A stretch of 64,000 nucleotides of DNA, from contig NZ_JACZDF010000002.1 in NCBI RefSeq assembly GCF_014852685.1, positions 585,935 through 649,934 on the forward strand, written 5' to 3'. The notes below the pieces were generated by a model that was not told the origin of the DNA, searched no databases, and saw only the letters and a list, made by a program, of their open reading frames with translations. Source of the DNA: Flavimobilis rhizosphaerae. GTDB taxonomy: Bacteria > Actinomycetota > Actinomycetes > Actinomycetales > Cellulomonadaceae. Position 1 is the stretch's first letter, and each line of letters begins with the position of its first letter. Made by a program: the position numbers and the translations under genes. Below, piece by piece: positions 7,826 through 16,262 of the stretch.

Positions 7826-9147
7826 GAGTAGCTCCTGAGCGTGGCGGCGGTCGCCGCGTGGGTGGATGAGGCTGGAACGGGAGAGCTGGGGACGTGCGAC
7901 GTGGTGCCGTGCGAGACGGGGGTGTGCTCGTCGCGGGCTGCGAGCACGAGGTCGCAGACCTCGCGGACCGCCCCCTCGCCGCCCGCCCGCGTGAGCACGT
8001 GGCGTGCGGCCGCTCGCACCTCGGGGTGCGCGTCGGCGACGGCGACGGGCCAGCCGACGAGCGACATCGGCGCGAGGTCGTTGACGTCGTTGCCGACGTA
8101 GACGACGCGTGCAGGGTCGAGGTCGTGCGCGGCGAGCCATGCGAGCAGGTCGCCGGCCTTGTCGTCGCTCCCGTGGACGACGTCGACGCCGAGCTTGCGG
8201 GCGCGCGCAGCGACGACGCCGTCGCGCTCGGTCGACAGGACGAGGAACGGGACGCCTGCGCGCCGCACCCGGGCGACGCCGAGCCCGTCGCCCCGATGGA
8301 CGCGGACGTGCTCGGTGCCGTCGGCCGCGACGGACGCACGATCGTCGGTGTGAACGCCGTCGAAGTCGGTGACGATCGCGTCGACGTCGAGGTGCGGCGC
8401 GGACGACGGGTCGAGGAGATGCGCGGCGACGGCGCGAGCGTGGGCGAGGTCCGCGGGCGTGTCGATCTCCATCGACGTGAGCCCGCGGACCTCATGGAGC
8501 GCGATGTGGCCGAAGAAGCGGTTGCGGTGCTCGCGCAGACCTGTCGTGCGCATCGCGTAGAACGCGCCGGTCTCTCGCAGCTGCGGCGGCAGGTCCTGAC
8601 GGCGCGGCCGGTGCGAGGCGTCGTGCCCGACGGGCGACGCGACGCCGTCAGCGTCGTGCGTCCACCGGAAGCTGTGGTCCTCGGTCGCGGCGAGCACGAC
8701 GTCCGCCGCGTCGTCGGCGACACGGTGCACCGCGACGGCAAGGTCGAGCGGATCGAGGAACGGGCTCGTCGCCTGGACGAGCACCGTCACGGGCGGCAGA
8801 GCCTCGCCGTGCGCGTCGAGCTGGTCGAGCACGTGGAGCACCACGCCCTCTGAGCCGGCCGTGTCCGTCGCGAGCCCGGAGGGCCGGCGGACGACACGTG
8901 CGCCATGACGGGCAGCCTCGACCGCGATCTCCTCGTCGTCCGTCGACACGACGACGGGGCCGACGCCCGCGCTGAGCGCGGAGCGCACCGCGCGGGCGAC
9001 GAGGCTCCTGCCCGCGACACGTTCGAGGTTCTTGCGCGGGATGCCGCGCGACCCGCCGCGGGCGGGGATGACGACGACGGCGAGCGGCACGTCGTCCGGG
9101 AACCGGTCGGGACCGTGCCCGACACGACCAGATGAGTTGACTGTCAC
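7822..9147 (-). CDS. Acylneuraminate cytidylyltransferase fused to a KdsC-like HAD phosphatase
   Basis: First gene of the operon. The GTG at 9147 lies seven nt after TAGCGT (9160-9155), which supports a leaderless start; 441 residues. Residues ~20-250 are a CMP-nonulosonate synthetase with the nucleotide-binding VVIPARGGSRGIPRKNL, VVVSTDDEEIA and LVQATSPFLDP. Residues ~255-410 are a KdsC-like HAD phosphatase: VTDFDGVHTDD (nucleophile Asp and DxD), FLVLSTERDG, and GNDVNDLAPM with the family ending GGEGAVREVCDLVL. So one polypeptide would dephosphorylate a nonulosonate 9-phosphate and activate it with CTP. The same domain order is known in animal CMAS. The last 30 residues are Ser/Thr/Ala-rich. 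The next gene overlaps by four bases. Confidence 0.88.
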   Translation of the reverse strand: MTVNSSGRVGHGPDRFPDDVPLAVVVIPARGGSRGIPRKNLERVAGRSLVARAVRSALSAGVGPVVVSTDDEEIAVEAARHGARVVRRPSGLATDTAGSEGVVLHVLDQLDAHGEALPPVTVLVQATSPFLDPLDLAVAVHRVADDAADVVLAATEDHSFRWTHDADGVASPVGHDASHRPRRQDLPPQLRETGAFYAMRTTGLREHRNRFFGHIALHEVRGLTSMEIDTPADLAHARAVAAHLLDPSSAPHLDVDAIVTDFDGVHTDDRASVAADGTEHVRVHRGDGLGVARVRRAGVPFLVLSTERDGVVAARARKLGVDVVHGSDDKAGDLLAWLAAHDLDPARVVYVGNDVNDLAPMSLVGWPVAVADAHPEVRAAARHVLTRAGGEGAVREVCDLVLAARDEHTPVSHGTTSHVPSSPVPASSTHAATAATLRSYS

Positions 9148-9154
9148 GTCGCCG

Positions 9155-9160
9155 ACGCTA
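9155..9160 (-). promoter_or_regulatory. -10 hexamer of the nonulosonate operon
   Basis: TAGCGT on the minus strand, seven nt before the GTG at 9147. The divergent acyltransferase gene has the same hexamer (9320-9325) six nt before its GTG, so the 184-base interval holds two back-to-back leaderless promoters. Two similar stretches, GACGCCACGTTGA near 9229 and GACGCAGCGTTGA near 9245, lie between them and could be a shared operator (speculative). Confidence 0.6.
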
Positions 9161-9331
9161 GGAGCGTCGGGTGTCGGGACGGTGAGGCGGAGGTGACCGC
9201 GCGACGGCGGGCACACGGCGTCGCGACGCCACGTTGACCGCCGGCGACGCAGCGTTGAACAGGGCGGGAACCTTGGCCGGACGTGCAGGGCGGAGCGACT
9301 CCTGGGCGAGCGGGGACCCTAGCGTGCCACC

Positions 9332-10741
9332 GTGAGACCTCGTCTTCCAGGTGCCCCGGGCGCTGCGTCCCGTGCCGTCGCGCGCGGTGCTCGCGACCCG
9401 TGGGCCGACAACGCGCGTCTCGTCGCGGCAACCCTCATCGTTGTCATGCACCTGCTCGAGCCCGTGCTTGCACGCTCGAGCACCGCGACGAGTCTCTACT
9501 GGGCGACGTGGCCGCTCCGCGTTCCGGTGTTCGTCCTCGTCGCCGGGTACTTCTCTGATGCGCGGCCGCTGGACGACCGCAGGATCGTCGTCCTCCTCCG
9601 CAACGTCCTCGGCGTCTACCTCGTGTGGGACATCGTCGCGTTCCTGCGGCGGGGGATCGTCGACGACCTGTGGCGCTACGAACCTGCCTATCCCTCGTTT
9701 GGGCTGTGGTTCCTCCTCGCGCTCCTGTGGTGGCGTCTCATGCTTCCTCTGCTCGTGCGCGTCCGTGGTGCGGGTGCGCTCGTGTGGGTGCTCGCGCTCG
9801 GCGCGGGCTTTGTCCCGCAGCTCGGTCAGGCGTTCGCCGGCTCGCGGACGTTCGTGTACCTGCCGTTGTTCTGGCTCGGATGGCGACTGCGGCAGCGCGG
9901 TGCGCGTGGGGCGCTGGGGACGGTGCGGGCCCGAGTCGTCGGGGCCGTCGGGCTCGCGGTCGCGGGCGGCGGGATGCTCGTGCTCTCGCAGCGGTTCGGA
10001 CGGGGTGTGCTGAGGTTCGCGGGTCCGTACGGGGGCGGGTGGGAGCAGCAGCTCGGCGAGGCAGGTCTTCGCGGCCTCGTGCTCGTCCTCGGGACGGTCG
10101 GGGCGCTCGGCGCGCTCGCGCTTGTGCCGGTCACCCGGGTGCCGTGGTGGACGACGCTCGGTGCGGGGTCGATGACCGTGTACGTCGTGCACCCGGTGCT
10201 CGTGCAGCATGCGAAGAGCGTCGGGGTGTTCGACGCGGTGCGCGAGCCGGCGGACCTCGTCGCGCTCGTCGTGGTCGGGGTCGGGCTCACCCTGGCGCTC
10301 GCGAGCCCGCCTGTGCGGGCCGTGCTCCGGCCGCTCGTGCAGCCCCGCGGAACATGGTGGCTCGCGCCGCCGCCGGGGTCGTCCGTGGCTGTCGGTGCGC
10401 CAGATCCTGCGTCTGTGCGTGGTCCTGCGTCCGCACCTGATCCTGCTCCTGCTCCTGCTCCTGCGCCTGCGCCTGCGCCTGCGCCTGCGCCTGCGCCTGC
10501 GCCCGCGCCTGATCCTGCGCCTGCGCCGGTGCGTGCTTCCGCGGCCGTCCGCGCTCCCGCGGGCTCATCTGCACCTGCTCCCGCGCCGGCACTGCCGACG
10601 GTGCTGGCGCACTCGACCGCGCCACTGTCGCGTGGGCGTCCGCAGCGTTCAGCGGCGGGCGCTCCACCGCCACGCGTCGCTGTCGAGGCCATAGGGCCGG
10701 GCGCCGCGGATGCCGCGGTCCCGTCCCCAGACGGGGGTTGA
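9332..10741 (+). CDS. Acyltransferase-3/OpgC-like membrane protein with Pro-Ala tail
   Basis: 469 residues with a GTG start six nt after TAGCGT. Residues ~28-350 form about ten hydrophobic helices beginning DPWADNARLVAATLIVVMHLLEP, the family's N-terminal helix with a conserved His, and ending at SMTVYVVHPVLVQHA. These proteins acylate exopolysaccharide or wall glycans. It faces the nonulosonate operon across a shared promoter region and is paralogous to the truncated protein at the window start. Residues ~365-420 are a (Pro-Ala)n repeat encoded by about 90 bases of CCTGCK hexamers (10438-10530); unit loss or gain would keep the frame. The last 31 codons are antisense to the 3' end of the acyl-CoA carboxylase epsilon gene, so the extreme C terminus is unlikely to be functional. 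Confidence 0.85.
   Translation: MRPRLPGAPGAASRAVARGARDPWADNARLVAATLIVVMHLLEPVLARSSTATSLYWATWPLRVPVFVLVAGYFSDARPLDDRRIVVLLRNVLGVYLVWDIVAFLRRGIVDDLWRYEPAYPSFGLWFLLALLWWRLMLPLLVRVRGAGALVWVLALGAGFVPQLGQAFAGSRTFVYLPLFWLGWRLRQRGARGALGTVRARVVGAVGLAVAGGGMLVLSQRFGRGVLRFAGPYGGGWEQQLGEAGLRGLVLVLGTVGALGALALVPVTRVPWWTTLGAGSMTVYVVHPVLVQHAKSVGVFDAVREPADLVALVVVGVGLTLALASPPVRAVLRPLVQPRGTWWLAPPPGSSVAVGAPDPASVRGPASAPDPAPAPAPAPAPAPAPAPAPAPAPDPAPAPVRASAAVRAPAGSSAPAPAPALPTVLAHSTAPLSRGRPQRSAAGAPPPRVAVEAIGPGAADAAVPSPDGG
10438..10530 (+). repeat. Hexanucleotide CCTGCK repeat within acyltransferase gene
   Basis: A run of CCTGCT then CCTGCG units, interrupted by CCTGAT at both ends, encodes alternating Pro and Ala in the cytoplasmic tail of the acyltransferase. 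The unit is a multiple of three, so slippage changes tail length without shifting the frame. Confidence 0.9.
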
Positions 10742-10873
10742 GGCGGGCGCGTCCTCGGGGGCGTCGTCCGTGGTGGTCGAGGCGAGGCCTGCGACGAGTG
10801 CGACGAGCTCGAGGTCGTCGGGTGCACCGCGGACGACGCGGACGCCCGGGAGGTCGTGGTTGACGATGCTCAT
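10649..10873 (-). CDS. Acyl-CoA carboxylase epsilon subunit
   Basis: 74 residues. The N-terminal part VRVVRGAPDDLELVALVAGLAS is the helix typical of AccE-type epsilon subunits, and the C-terminal VWGRDRGIRGARPYGLDSDAWRWSAR is the other conserved block. In actinobacteria this small subunit binds the beta subunit and raises activity of acetyl/propionyl-CoA carboxylase. The ATG at 10873 has the purine-rich AGAGGAGAGCAC upstream. It is the third gene of a minus-strand operon behind the beta subunit and an acidic protein. The 3' 93 bases overlap, on the opposite strand, the end of the convergent acyltransferase gene. Confidence 0.85.
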   Translation of the reverse strand: MSIVNHDLPGVRVVRGAPDDLELVALVAGLASTTTDDAPEDAPASTPVWGRDRGIRGARPYGLDSDAWRWSARR

Positions 10874-10893
10874 GTGCTCTCCTCTGCCGTCCC

Positions 10894-11535
10894 TCAGTCG
10901 TCGTCGTCGAGATCGAGGTTGATGTCGCGGCTCACGGACCATCCGTCGACCGTGTAGCCGGCGTCCTCGAGCGCGGTCGTCACCTGGTCGGCGGCGTCCT
11001 CGACGATCTCGAGGGCGCGCTCGAGCGGGTCGTCGCCCGTGGTCAACGGTCCGGGGCTCACGGTGAACGTCAGCTCGACGAGCGTGCCGAGGTCGTCGTC
11101 GTCGAGGTCGTCGAGGTCGTCGAGGTCGTCCGACTCCCACGATTCGGTGGTGTGACCCGACACGAGCCCGAGCTCGGACTCGAACGCCTCGGAGACCGCG
11201 GCGTTGAGCCGCCCGATCTCGTCCTCGGCCGCCTCGATGCGCGGGTCGTCCTCGACGGTGGCCGCGTCGAACTCTGCTCGGGCGCCGACTGCGAGGTCGA
11301 CGTAGCGGTGGAGTGCCGCCGTGAGCTCGTCGACGCGCGTGTGGAGAGCGGTCGAGTCGATGACGAGCGGCGCGAGGTGCTTCGGGTCGACGTCGTCGAG
11401 GTCGCTGTCCTCGTCGAGGTCGGTGTTGTCGAGGGAGCTGTCGTCGTCGAGGTTGTCGTCGTCGTGCGCGCCGCTGGGTCCTCCGTCGGCGTGGGGCTCG
11501 TCGGGGCTGGGGATCGCTGTGGGGTCGGTGCTCAC
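10894..11535 (-). CDS. Acidic protein of unknown function in acyl-CoA carboxylase operon
   Basis: 213 residues. The GTG at 11535 overlaps the stop of the beta-subunit gene (GTGA), so translation is coupled. The protein is strikingly acidic: residues ~20-50 and ~130-145 are Asp/Leu/Asn runs (for example [18 protein letters not shown]), the second encoded by a GTCGTCGAG tandem repeat near 11097-11127. The central part ([42 protein letters not shown]) is predicted helical. There is no signal peptide, membrane span or cysteine motif. I do not recognise a family. Its place between the beta and epsilon subunits suggests a carboxylase-associated factor, but nothing in the sequence shows an activity. 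Confidence 0.75.
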   Translation of the reverse strand: MSTDPTAIPSPDEPHADGGPSGAHDDDNLDDDSSLDNTDLDEDSDLDDVDPKHLAPLVIDSTALHTRVDELTAALHRYVDLAVGARAEFDAATVEDDPRIEAAEDEIGRLNAAVSEAFESELGLVSGHTTESWESDDLDDLDDLDDDDLGTLVELTFTVSPGPLTTGDDPLERALEIVEDAADQVTTALEDAGYTVDGWSVSRDINLDLDDDD

Positions 11536-13127
11536 AGTGGGATGTTCCCATGCTTCTTGGCGGGGAGGGAGGCCCGCTTGGTGCGCAGTGCCCGCAGAGC
11601 ACGCACGATCTGGACGCGAGTCGTCGACGGTTCGATGACGTCGTCGACGTAGCCGCGCGCGGCGGCGTCCCACGGGTTGACGATCGCGTCCTCGTACTCG
11701 TCGGTGAGGCGCTGGCGCTCGGCCTCGACGTCGCCGCCCGCGTCGGCGACCTTCTTGAGCGCGCTGCGCTGAAGGATGTTCACGGCGCCGCCCGAGCCCA
11801 TGACGGCGATCTGGGCGGTCGGCCAGGCGAGGTTGACGTCGGCTCCGAGCTGCTTGGAGCCCATGACGATGTACGCGCCGCCGTACGCCTTGCGGGTGAT
11901 GACGGTGACGAGCGGGACGGTGGCCTCGGCGTACGCGAAGATGAGCTTGGCGCCGCGGCGGATGATGCCGTCCCACTCCTGGTCGGTTCCGGGCAGGAAG
12001 CCGGGGACGTCGACGAACGTGAGGACGGGGATGTTGAAGGCGTCGCACGTCCGCACGAAGCGTGCGGCCTTCTCGGCGGCCGCGATGTCGAGGGTGCCGG
12101 CCATCTGCAGCGGCTGGTTGGCGACGATCCCGACGGAGCGTCCTTCGACGCGACCGAAGCCGACGAGGACGTTGGGCGCGAACATCGGCTGGACCTCGAG
12201 GAGGTCACCGTCGTCGAGGACGTGCTCGATGACGGTCCGCATGTCGTACGGCTGGTTGTCGGAGTCGGGCACGAGGGTATCGAGCTCGAGGTCGGCGTCC
12301 GTCGTCGTGAGGTCTGCCTCCTCGGGGAAGGACGGCGCGTCCGCGAGGTTGTTCTGCGGGAGGAACCCGACGAGGTGGCGGACGTAGTCGATCGCGTCGT
12401 CCTCGTCCGTCCCCATGAAGTGGGCGACGCCCGAGCGCTCGTTGTGGGTGCGTGCGCCGCCGAGCTCTTCGAAGCCGACGTCCTCGCCGGTGACCGCCCG
12501 GATGACGTCGGGGCCGGTGATGAACATGTTCGAGGTGCCGTCGGCCATGACGATGAAGTCGGTGAGCGCGGGGGAGTAGACGGCGCCGCCGGCCGACGGG
12601 CCGAGGATGAGCGAGATCTGCGGGACGACGCCCGAGGCTGCGACGTTGCGCCGGAAGATCTCGGCGAACTGCGTGAGCGCTGCGACGCCCTCCTGGATGC
12701 GTGCACCGCCGCCGTCGGAGATGCCGATGATCGGTGCGCCGATGCGCAGGGCGAGGTCCTGGACCTTGGTGATCTTCTGGCCGTGGACCTCGCCGAGCGA
12801 GCCGCCGAACGTCGTGAAGTCCTGGGAGTAGATGCAGACCTGGCGGCCGTCGATCGTGCCGTGCCCGACGACGACACCGTCGCCCGCGATCTTGCGCTTG
12901 TCGAGACCGAAGTTTGTCGACCGGTGGGTCGCGAACGCGTCGAGCTCGACGAAGCTGCCCTCGTCGAGGAGCGCTTCGATGCGCTCGCGGGCGGTCTTCT
13001 TGCCGCGCGGGTGCTGCTTCTCGCGGGCGAGGGCCTCGTGGTCGTCGATCGCGGCGGCCCGGCGGGCGCGGAGGTCGTCGAGCTTGGCGGCCGTGCGGGA
13101 TGTCGCGGTGCGGGAGGTCTCGGTCAC
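11532..13127 (-). CDS. Acyl-CoA carboxylase beta subunit (carboxyltransferase)
   Basis: 531 residues, the usual length for PccB/AccD5 proteins. It moves the carboxyl group from carboxybiotin to acetyl- or propionyl-CoA. The N-terminal acyl-CoA site ([43 protein letters not shown]) and C-terminal biotin site ([62 protein letters not shown]) contain the GG oxyanion pairs. The GTG at 13127 is seven nt after TACGCT on the minus strand, so the longer open frame to 13235 is not needed. It heads the operon with the acidic protein and epsilon subunit; the biotin-carrying alpha subunit lies outside the window, while biotin ligase is 2.2 kb away. Confidence 0.93.
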   Translation of the reverse strand: MTETSRTATSRTAAKLDDLRARRAAAIDDHEALAREKQHPRGKKTARERIEALLDEGSFVELDAFATHRSTNFGLDKRKIAGDGVVVGHGTIDGRQVCIYSQDFTTFGGSLGEVHGQKITKVQDLALRIGAPIIGISDGGGARIQEGVAALTQFAEIFRRNVAASGVVPQISLILGPSAGGAVYSPALTDFIVMADGTSNMFITGPDVIRAVTGEDVGFEELGGARTHNERSGVAHFMGTDEDDAIDYVRHLVGFLPQNNLADAPSFPEEADLTTTDADLELDTLVPDSDNQPYDMRTVIEHVLDDGDLLEVQPMFAPNVLVGFGRVEGRSVGIVANQPLQMAGTLDIAAAEKAARFVRTCDAFNIPVLTFVDVPGFLPGTDQEWDGIIRRGAKLIFAYAEATVPLVTVITRKAYGGAYIVMGSKQLGADVNLAWPTAQIAVMGSGGAVNILQRSALKKVADAGGDVEAERQRLTDEYEDAIVNPWDAAARGYVDDVIEPSTTRVQIVRALRALRTKRASLPAKKHGNIPL

Positions 13128-13377
13128 TCTTCCGAGCGTAGGGCGAACAGCGGCCGGCGGGGCCGTGCGTCTCATGCGAGTTGCGGTGCGGGAGTTGTCG
13201 GATGTCGACAAAGCGCGTGCGGAGGTGCTGGGCATGCGGGGTTCTCCTCGGGTGGTCGATGTCGACGTCGCACAAGAGGTCGGGGAGGTCGGTGCGAGGG
13301 AAGTGGTGCGGGGAGGTTGCGCTGTTCGTGCCCGGGAGGTCGGGAGGCGCGGGTCCGCTGACGGCGGTCCTCGGCGC

Positions 13378-14943
13378 TCACCCGGTCCGTGCCCGGGGGA
13401 CCGGTTCCGGGACGGGAGGTGCGTCGTAGGACCCGGGCTCGCCGAAGTGCCACCCTCCGCGCCATGTCATGGCGATGCGGCTCTGGTCCACGTGCCGGTG
13501 GTGGAACCAGCACAGGAGCGCGGCGTTGTCTGTCGATGTCGGGCCACCGTCGGCCCAGTGGACCTTGGCGTGGTGCACCTCGGAGATCTGGGGCGGTGCG
13601 TCGCAGCCGGGCCACACGCACGTGCGGTCGCGTGCGATGACCGCCTTGCGGCGGGCCGCGGTGAAGGTGCGCTGCGCGCGTCCGACGTCGAGAACCTCGG
13701 AGTCGGGGCCGAAGACGACGCGCGTGACGCTGCAGTCGGCAGCGATGCGCCCGAGCACCTCACGGGGGACCGGACCGGTGCCGTCGAGCCACCTCGGTCC
13801 GGGGCTGCACAGCTCGGTTCGGAGGGACTCCGCGCTCGTGCGGCCACGGGCGAGCGCGCCTGGGTGCGCGGTGCCTGGGTGTGCGGTGCCTGGGTGCGCG
13901 GTGCCCGCCCGGGCGCCGAGGGCCTCGAAGTCCTGCCACGGCACGAGAACCGTGAGGTGGGGCCGGATTGCCGAGCCGCGGCCGAGGTCGCCGCTGTCGA
14001 GCGCGTGGCGGGCGAGCCCTGCGAGAGCGAGGGCGCGCCGCTGGGTGGGCCGGAGCCCGTCGTCGGCGGGCGGTACGCCGATGAGGGCGGACAGTGCGGT
14101 CGAGAGCTCCTGCCCGTGCTCCTCGGTGAGAAATCCGGCGACGTGGTAGCCGCCGAGCGTGCGGGACAGGTCGAGGTGCTCCCTGTCCTGCGCGCGGCGG
14201 TATCCGCGCTCGTCGGCGTCCGGGTCGACGACGTGGGCGAAACGCCGTGCAGCCGAGCCGAGGTCCCGCAGGTCGAAGCGTTCCGCGAGACCGAGCATCA
14301 CCTGCTCGCCGGAGACGACCTGCCGCGGGCAGGTGCAGCGGCCGCCGTCCGCGGTGCAGCCGCGTGCGTGGAGATGGTCCTCGAGCGAGGAGGGCAGGAG
14401 CGACAGGGCGGTGCTGTCGTTCTGCGCGGTGTCGTTCTGCGCGGTGTCGTCCTGCGTGGTGATGTCCTGCGTAGCGACCGACAGCTGGAACTGCGTGCCG
14501 AGGTGAGCGTCGTCCTGAGGGTGCAGCGCCGCAAGGGCTTCCCGTCGTGCGTCCGAGGTCGGGAGCGTGCGGACGAGGACGTCGACCTGCGGGCCCCTGA
14601 GCCGGCCCGCGCGCGCTGCGCGCAGCGTCGCGGGCAGGTCGTCGCGCAAGCGCGCGGCAGCGAGCACCTCGCGACGTGCGACGGGCAGCCCGCGCCCTTC
14701 CTTCCAGGCGACCCAGTGCGCGAACGACCGCATGGTCTCCGCCATCCAGGCACCCTCGGACTCGACCCGACCGAGCCACCCCAGCCGTTGGGCACCGAGC
14801 CGGTCGAGGATCGCGACGGTGCGTGCCGAGGCCTCGGCTGCGAGGCTGCCGGGCGCGGCCGCGGGGTCGAGGGAGCACAGCCGCTCGACGAGCGTCTCGA
14901 TCGACGTGAGGAGCCCGAGCGCGTCGGCCGTGCCGTCGTTCAT
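13378..14943 (-). CDS. DUF222 / HNH endonuclease family protein (13E12-like)
   Basis: 521 residues from the ATG at 14943, which has GAGGCGG as a plausible ribosome site; a GTG at 15033 is a possible longer start. Residues ~1-370 are the helical DUF222 domain. Near the C terminus is an HNH nuclease: [45 protein letters not shown], with the paired Cys and the His-His and His-x-x-His metal residues intact. Two internal short tandem repeats ([10 protein letters not shown] near residue 170, and [16 protein letters not shown] near residue 345) look recently expanded. Such proteins are multicopy in actinobacteria; their substrate is unknown. A perfect LexA-type box lies upstream (15091-15106), which fits reports of SOS control of 13E12 proteins in mycobacteria. 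Confidence 0.88.
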   Translation of the reverse strand: MNDGTADALGLLTSIETLVERLCSLDPAAAPGSLAAEASARTVAILDRLGAQRLGWLGRVESEGAWMAETMRSFAHWVAWKEGRGLPVARREVLAAARLRDDLPATLRAARAGRLRGPQVDVLVRTLPTSDARREALAALHPQDDAHLGTQFQLSVATQDITTQDDTAQNDTAQNDSTALSLLPSSLEDHLHARGCTADGGRCTCPRQVVSGEQVMLGLAERFDLRDLGSAARRFAHVVDPDADERGYRRAQDREHLDLSRTLGGYHVAGFLTEEHGQELSTALSALIGVPPADDGLRPTQRRALALAGLARHALDSGDLGRGSAIRPHLTVLVPWQDFEALGARAGTAHPGTAHPGTAHPGALARGRTSAESLRTELCSPGPRWLDGTGPVPREVLGRIAADCSVTRVVFGPDSEVLDVGRAQRTFTAARRKAVIARDRTCVWPGCDAPPQISEVHHAKVHWADGGPTSTDNAALLCWFHHRHVDQSRIAMTWRGGWHFGEPGSYDAPPVPEPVPRARTG

Positions 14944-15374
14944 GCGCTCACCGCCTCGTCTGTTCCACCACGTCACGTTCGCCGCGATCTGCTCGCGTCC
15001 AGGTCCTGCCAGAAGTCTCGTCGCCGGTGCCACAGCACCGCCGTCACAGCCGGGAGGTTTCCGCCCGGCTGGAAGGACCTCCTCAATCTATCGAACACTC
15101 GTTCGACTCGCGCGCGGTGAGCACGCCTCTCACCCGCGCCTCACCCCTGGAGCCGCCGGGATCCACGCTCGCGTCGCAGCTGGCGGCACGGCGCGGCGTG
15201 CGCGTCGTCACCGGGTTCGTCGGGCTCGTCGCCCCAACCTCAGCACGCCCGCGCCGCGCTCTGCGCATGTGGGCGCTGCGCTCCGCGCAGGCCAGCGCCG
15301 TGCTCCGCGCACGCCCGCGCCGCGTCCTGCGAACGCATGCGACGCGCCGCACGAACGTGCGCAAGGATGGACCC
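14944..15374. other. 431-base intergenic interval
   Basis: Divergent promoter region of the HNH gene (minus) and biotin ligase (plus). It contains the SOS box and -10 described separately, an imperfect hairpin around 15040-15062, and a CGC-rich imperfectly repeated stretch from about 15240 to 15350 (repeated CGCGCxCTGCGC blocks). No convincing gene was seen. Confidence 0.6.
15091..15106 (-). promoter_or_regulatory. LexA (SOS) box upstream of the DUF222/HNH gene
   Basis: TCGAAC-ACTC-GTTCGA is a perfect 6+4+6 dyad matching the Gram-positive/actinobacterial LexA operator. On the minus strand it is followed directly by TAGATT (15090-15085), a good -10 hexamer, so LexA would cover the promoter. 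This points to damage-inducible transcription of the HNH gene rather than of biotin ligase, which starts 268 bases away on the other side. Confidence 0.8.
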
Positions 15375-16238
15375 ATGACCTCCGACGCGCCCCGTGAGCC
15401 GCTCGACGCGCAGCTGCTGCGCGACCTGCTCCGTGCGCCCGTCGGCGTCCTCCACCGCGTCGACGTCCGTGCCGAGGTGACGTCGACGAACACGGTCCTC
15501 GTCGCGGAGGCGCGCGAGGCGCCGCACGCGTGGCCGCCCCCGTCCCTGCTCGTCGCGGACCATCAGACCGCGGGCCGCGGTCGCCTCGACCGCGCGTGGC
15601 AGACCCCGCCGCACACCGCGCTCACCGCGTCGCTCCTCGTCGCGCCGGGCACGCCCCGGCAGACGTGGGGTTGGCTCCCGCTGCTCGCGGGGCTCGCCGC
15701 GGCGCGGACGCTGCGCAGCATGACGGCGCTCGACGTCCGGACGAAGTGGCCCAACGACCTGCTCGTCCCTGCGCCCGACGGTTCCGACCTGCTCGGCTGG
15801 GGGCCGTGGCGCAAGGTCGGCGGCATCCTCGCGGAGGTCGTCGACGACGAACGCGTGGTCGTCGGGCTCGGCGTCAACGTCGACCAGGTGGCCGACGAGC
15901 TCCCCGTCGCGTCGGCGTCCTCGCTCGCCGCGCACGGTGCGTCGCAGCGGCGCGAGATGCTCGTCGCCGGTATGGAGACGTCGTTCGTCGAGGTCCTCGA
16001 GCTCTGGCGCGAGCACGCGGGCGACGCGGTCGCGGCGGGCCTCGCCGAGGAGGTGACGGCGGTGTGCGTCACCGTCGGCACGGACGTCCGCGTCACCGCA
16101 GCGGGTGGCCGCGAGCTGCGGGGCACCGCGGTGGGGCTCGACGACGACGGGGCGCTCCTCGTCAGGACGACGGCGGGCGAGGTCGAGCGGATTGTCAGCG
16201 GCGACGTGCAGCACCTGCGCGTCATCGGCGCCGAGTGA
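15375..16238 (+). CDS. birA: Biotin--[acetyl-CoA-carboxylase] ligase
   Basis: 287 residues from ATG 15375. It activates biotin with ATP and attaches it to the lysine of the carboxylase carrier subunit. Visible motifs: STNTVLVAEA, the biotinyl-AMP loop DHQTAGRGRLDRAW (normal GRGRxGR region), ALTASLLVAP, LDVRTKWPNDLLV, KVGGILAEVVDDERVVVGLGVNV, and the C-terminal SH3-like domain (GTAVGLDDDGALLVRTTAGEVERIVSGDVQHLR). There is no N-terminal helix-turn-helix, so it is the monofunctional class and not a repressor. It lies close to the acyl-CoA carboxylase operon whose partner subunit it would modify. Confidence 0.93.
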   Translation: MTSDAPREPLDAQLLRDLLRAPVGVLHRVDVRAEVTSTNTVLVAEAREAPHAWPPPSLLVADHQTAGRGRLDRAWQTPPHTALTASLLVAPGTPRQTWGWLPLLAGLAAARTLRSMTALDVRTKWPNDLLVPAPDGSDLLGWGPWRKVGGILAEVVDDERVVVGLGVNVDQVADELPVASASSLAAHGASQRREMLVAGMETSFVEVLELWREHAGDAVAAGLAEEVTAVCVTVGTDVRVTAAGGRELRGTAVGLDDDGALLVRTTAGEVERIVSGDVQHLRVIGAE

Positions 16239-16262
16239 GCGTGACGTCCTAGGATGGCCGAC

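Noticed and set aside
13128..13377. Small genes in the interval upstream of the carboxylase beta gene
   Set aside because: No frame has a plausible start with ribosome site or recognisable content; it is more likely promoter and spacer.
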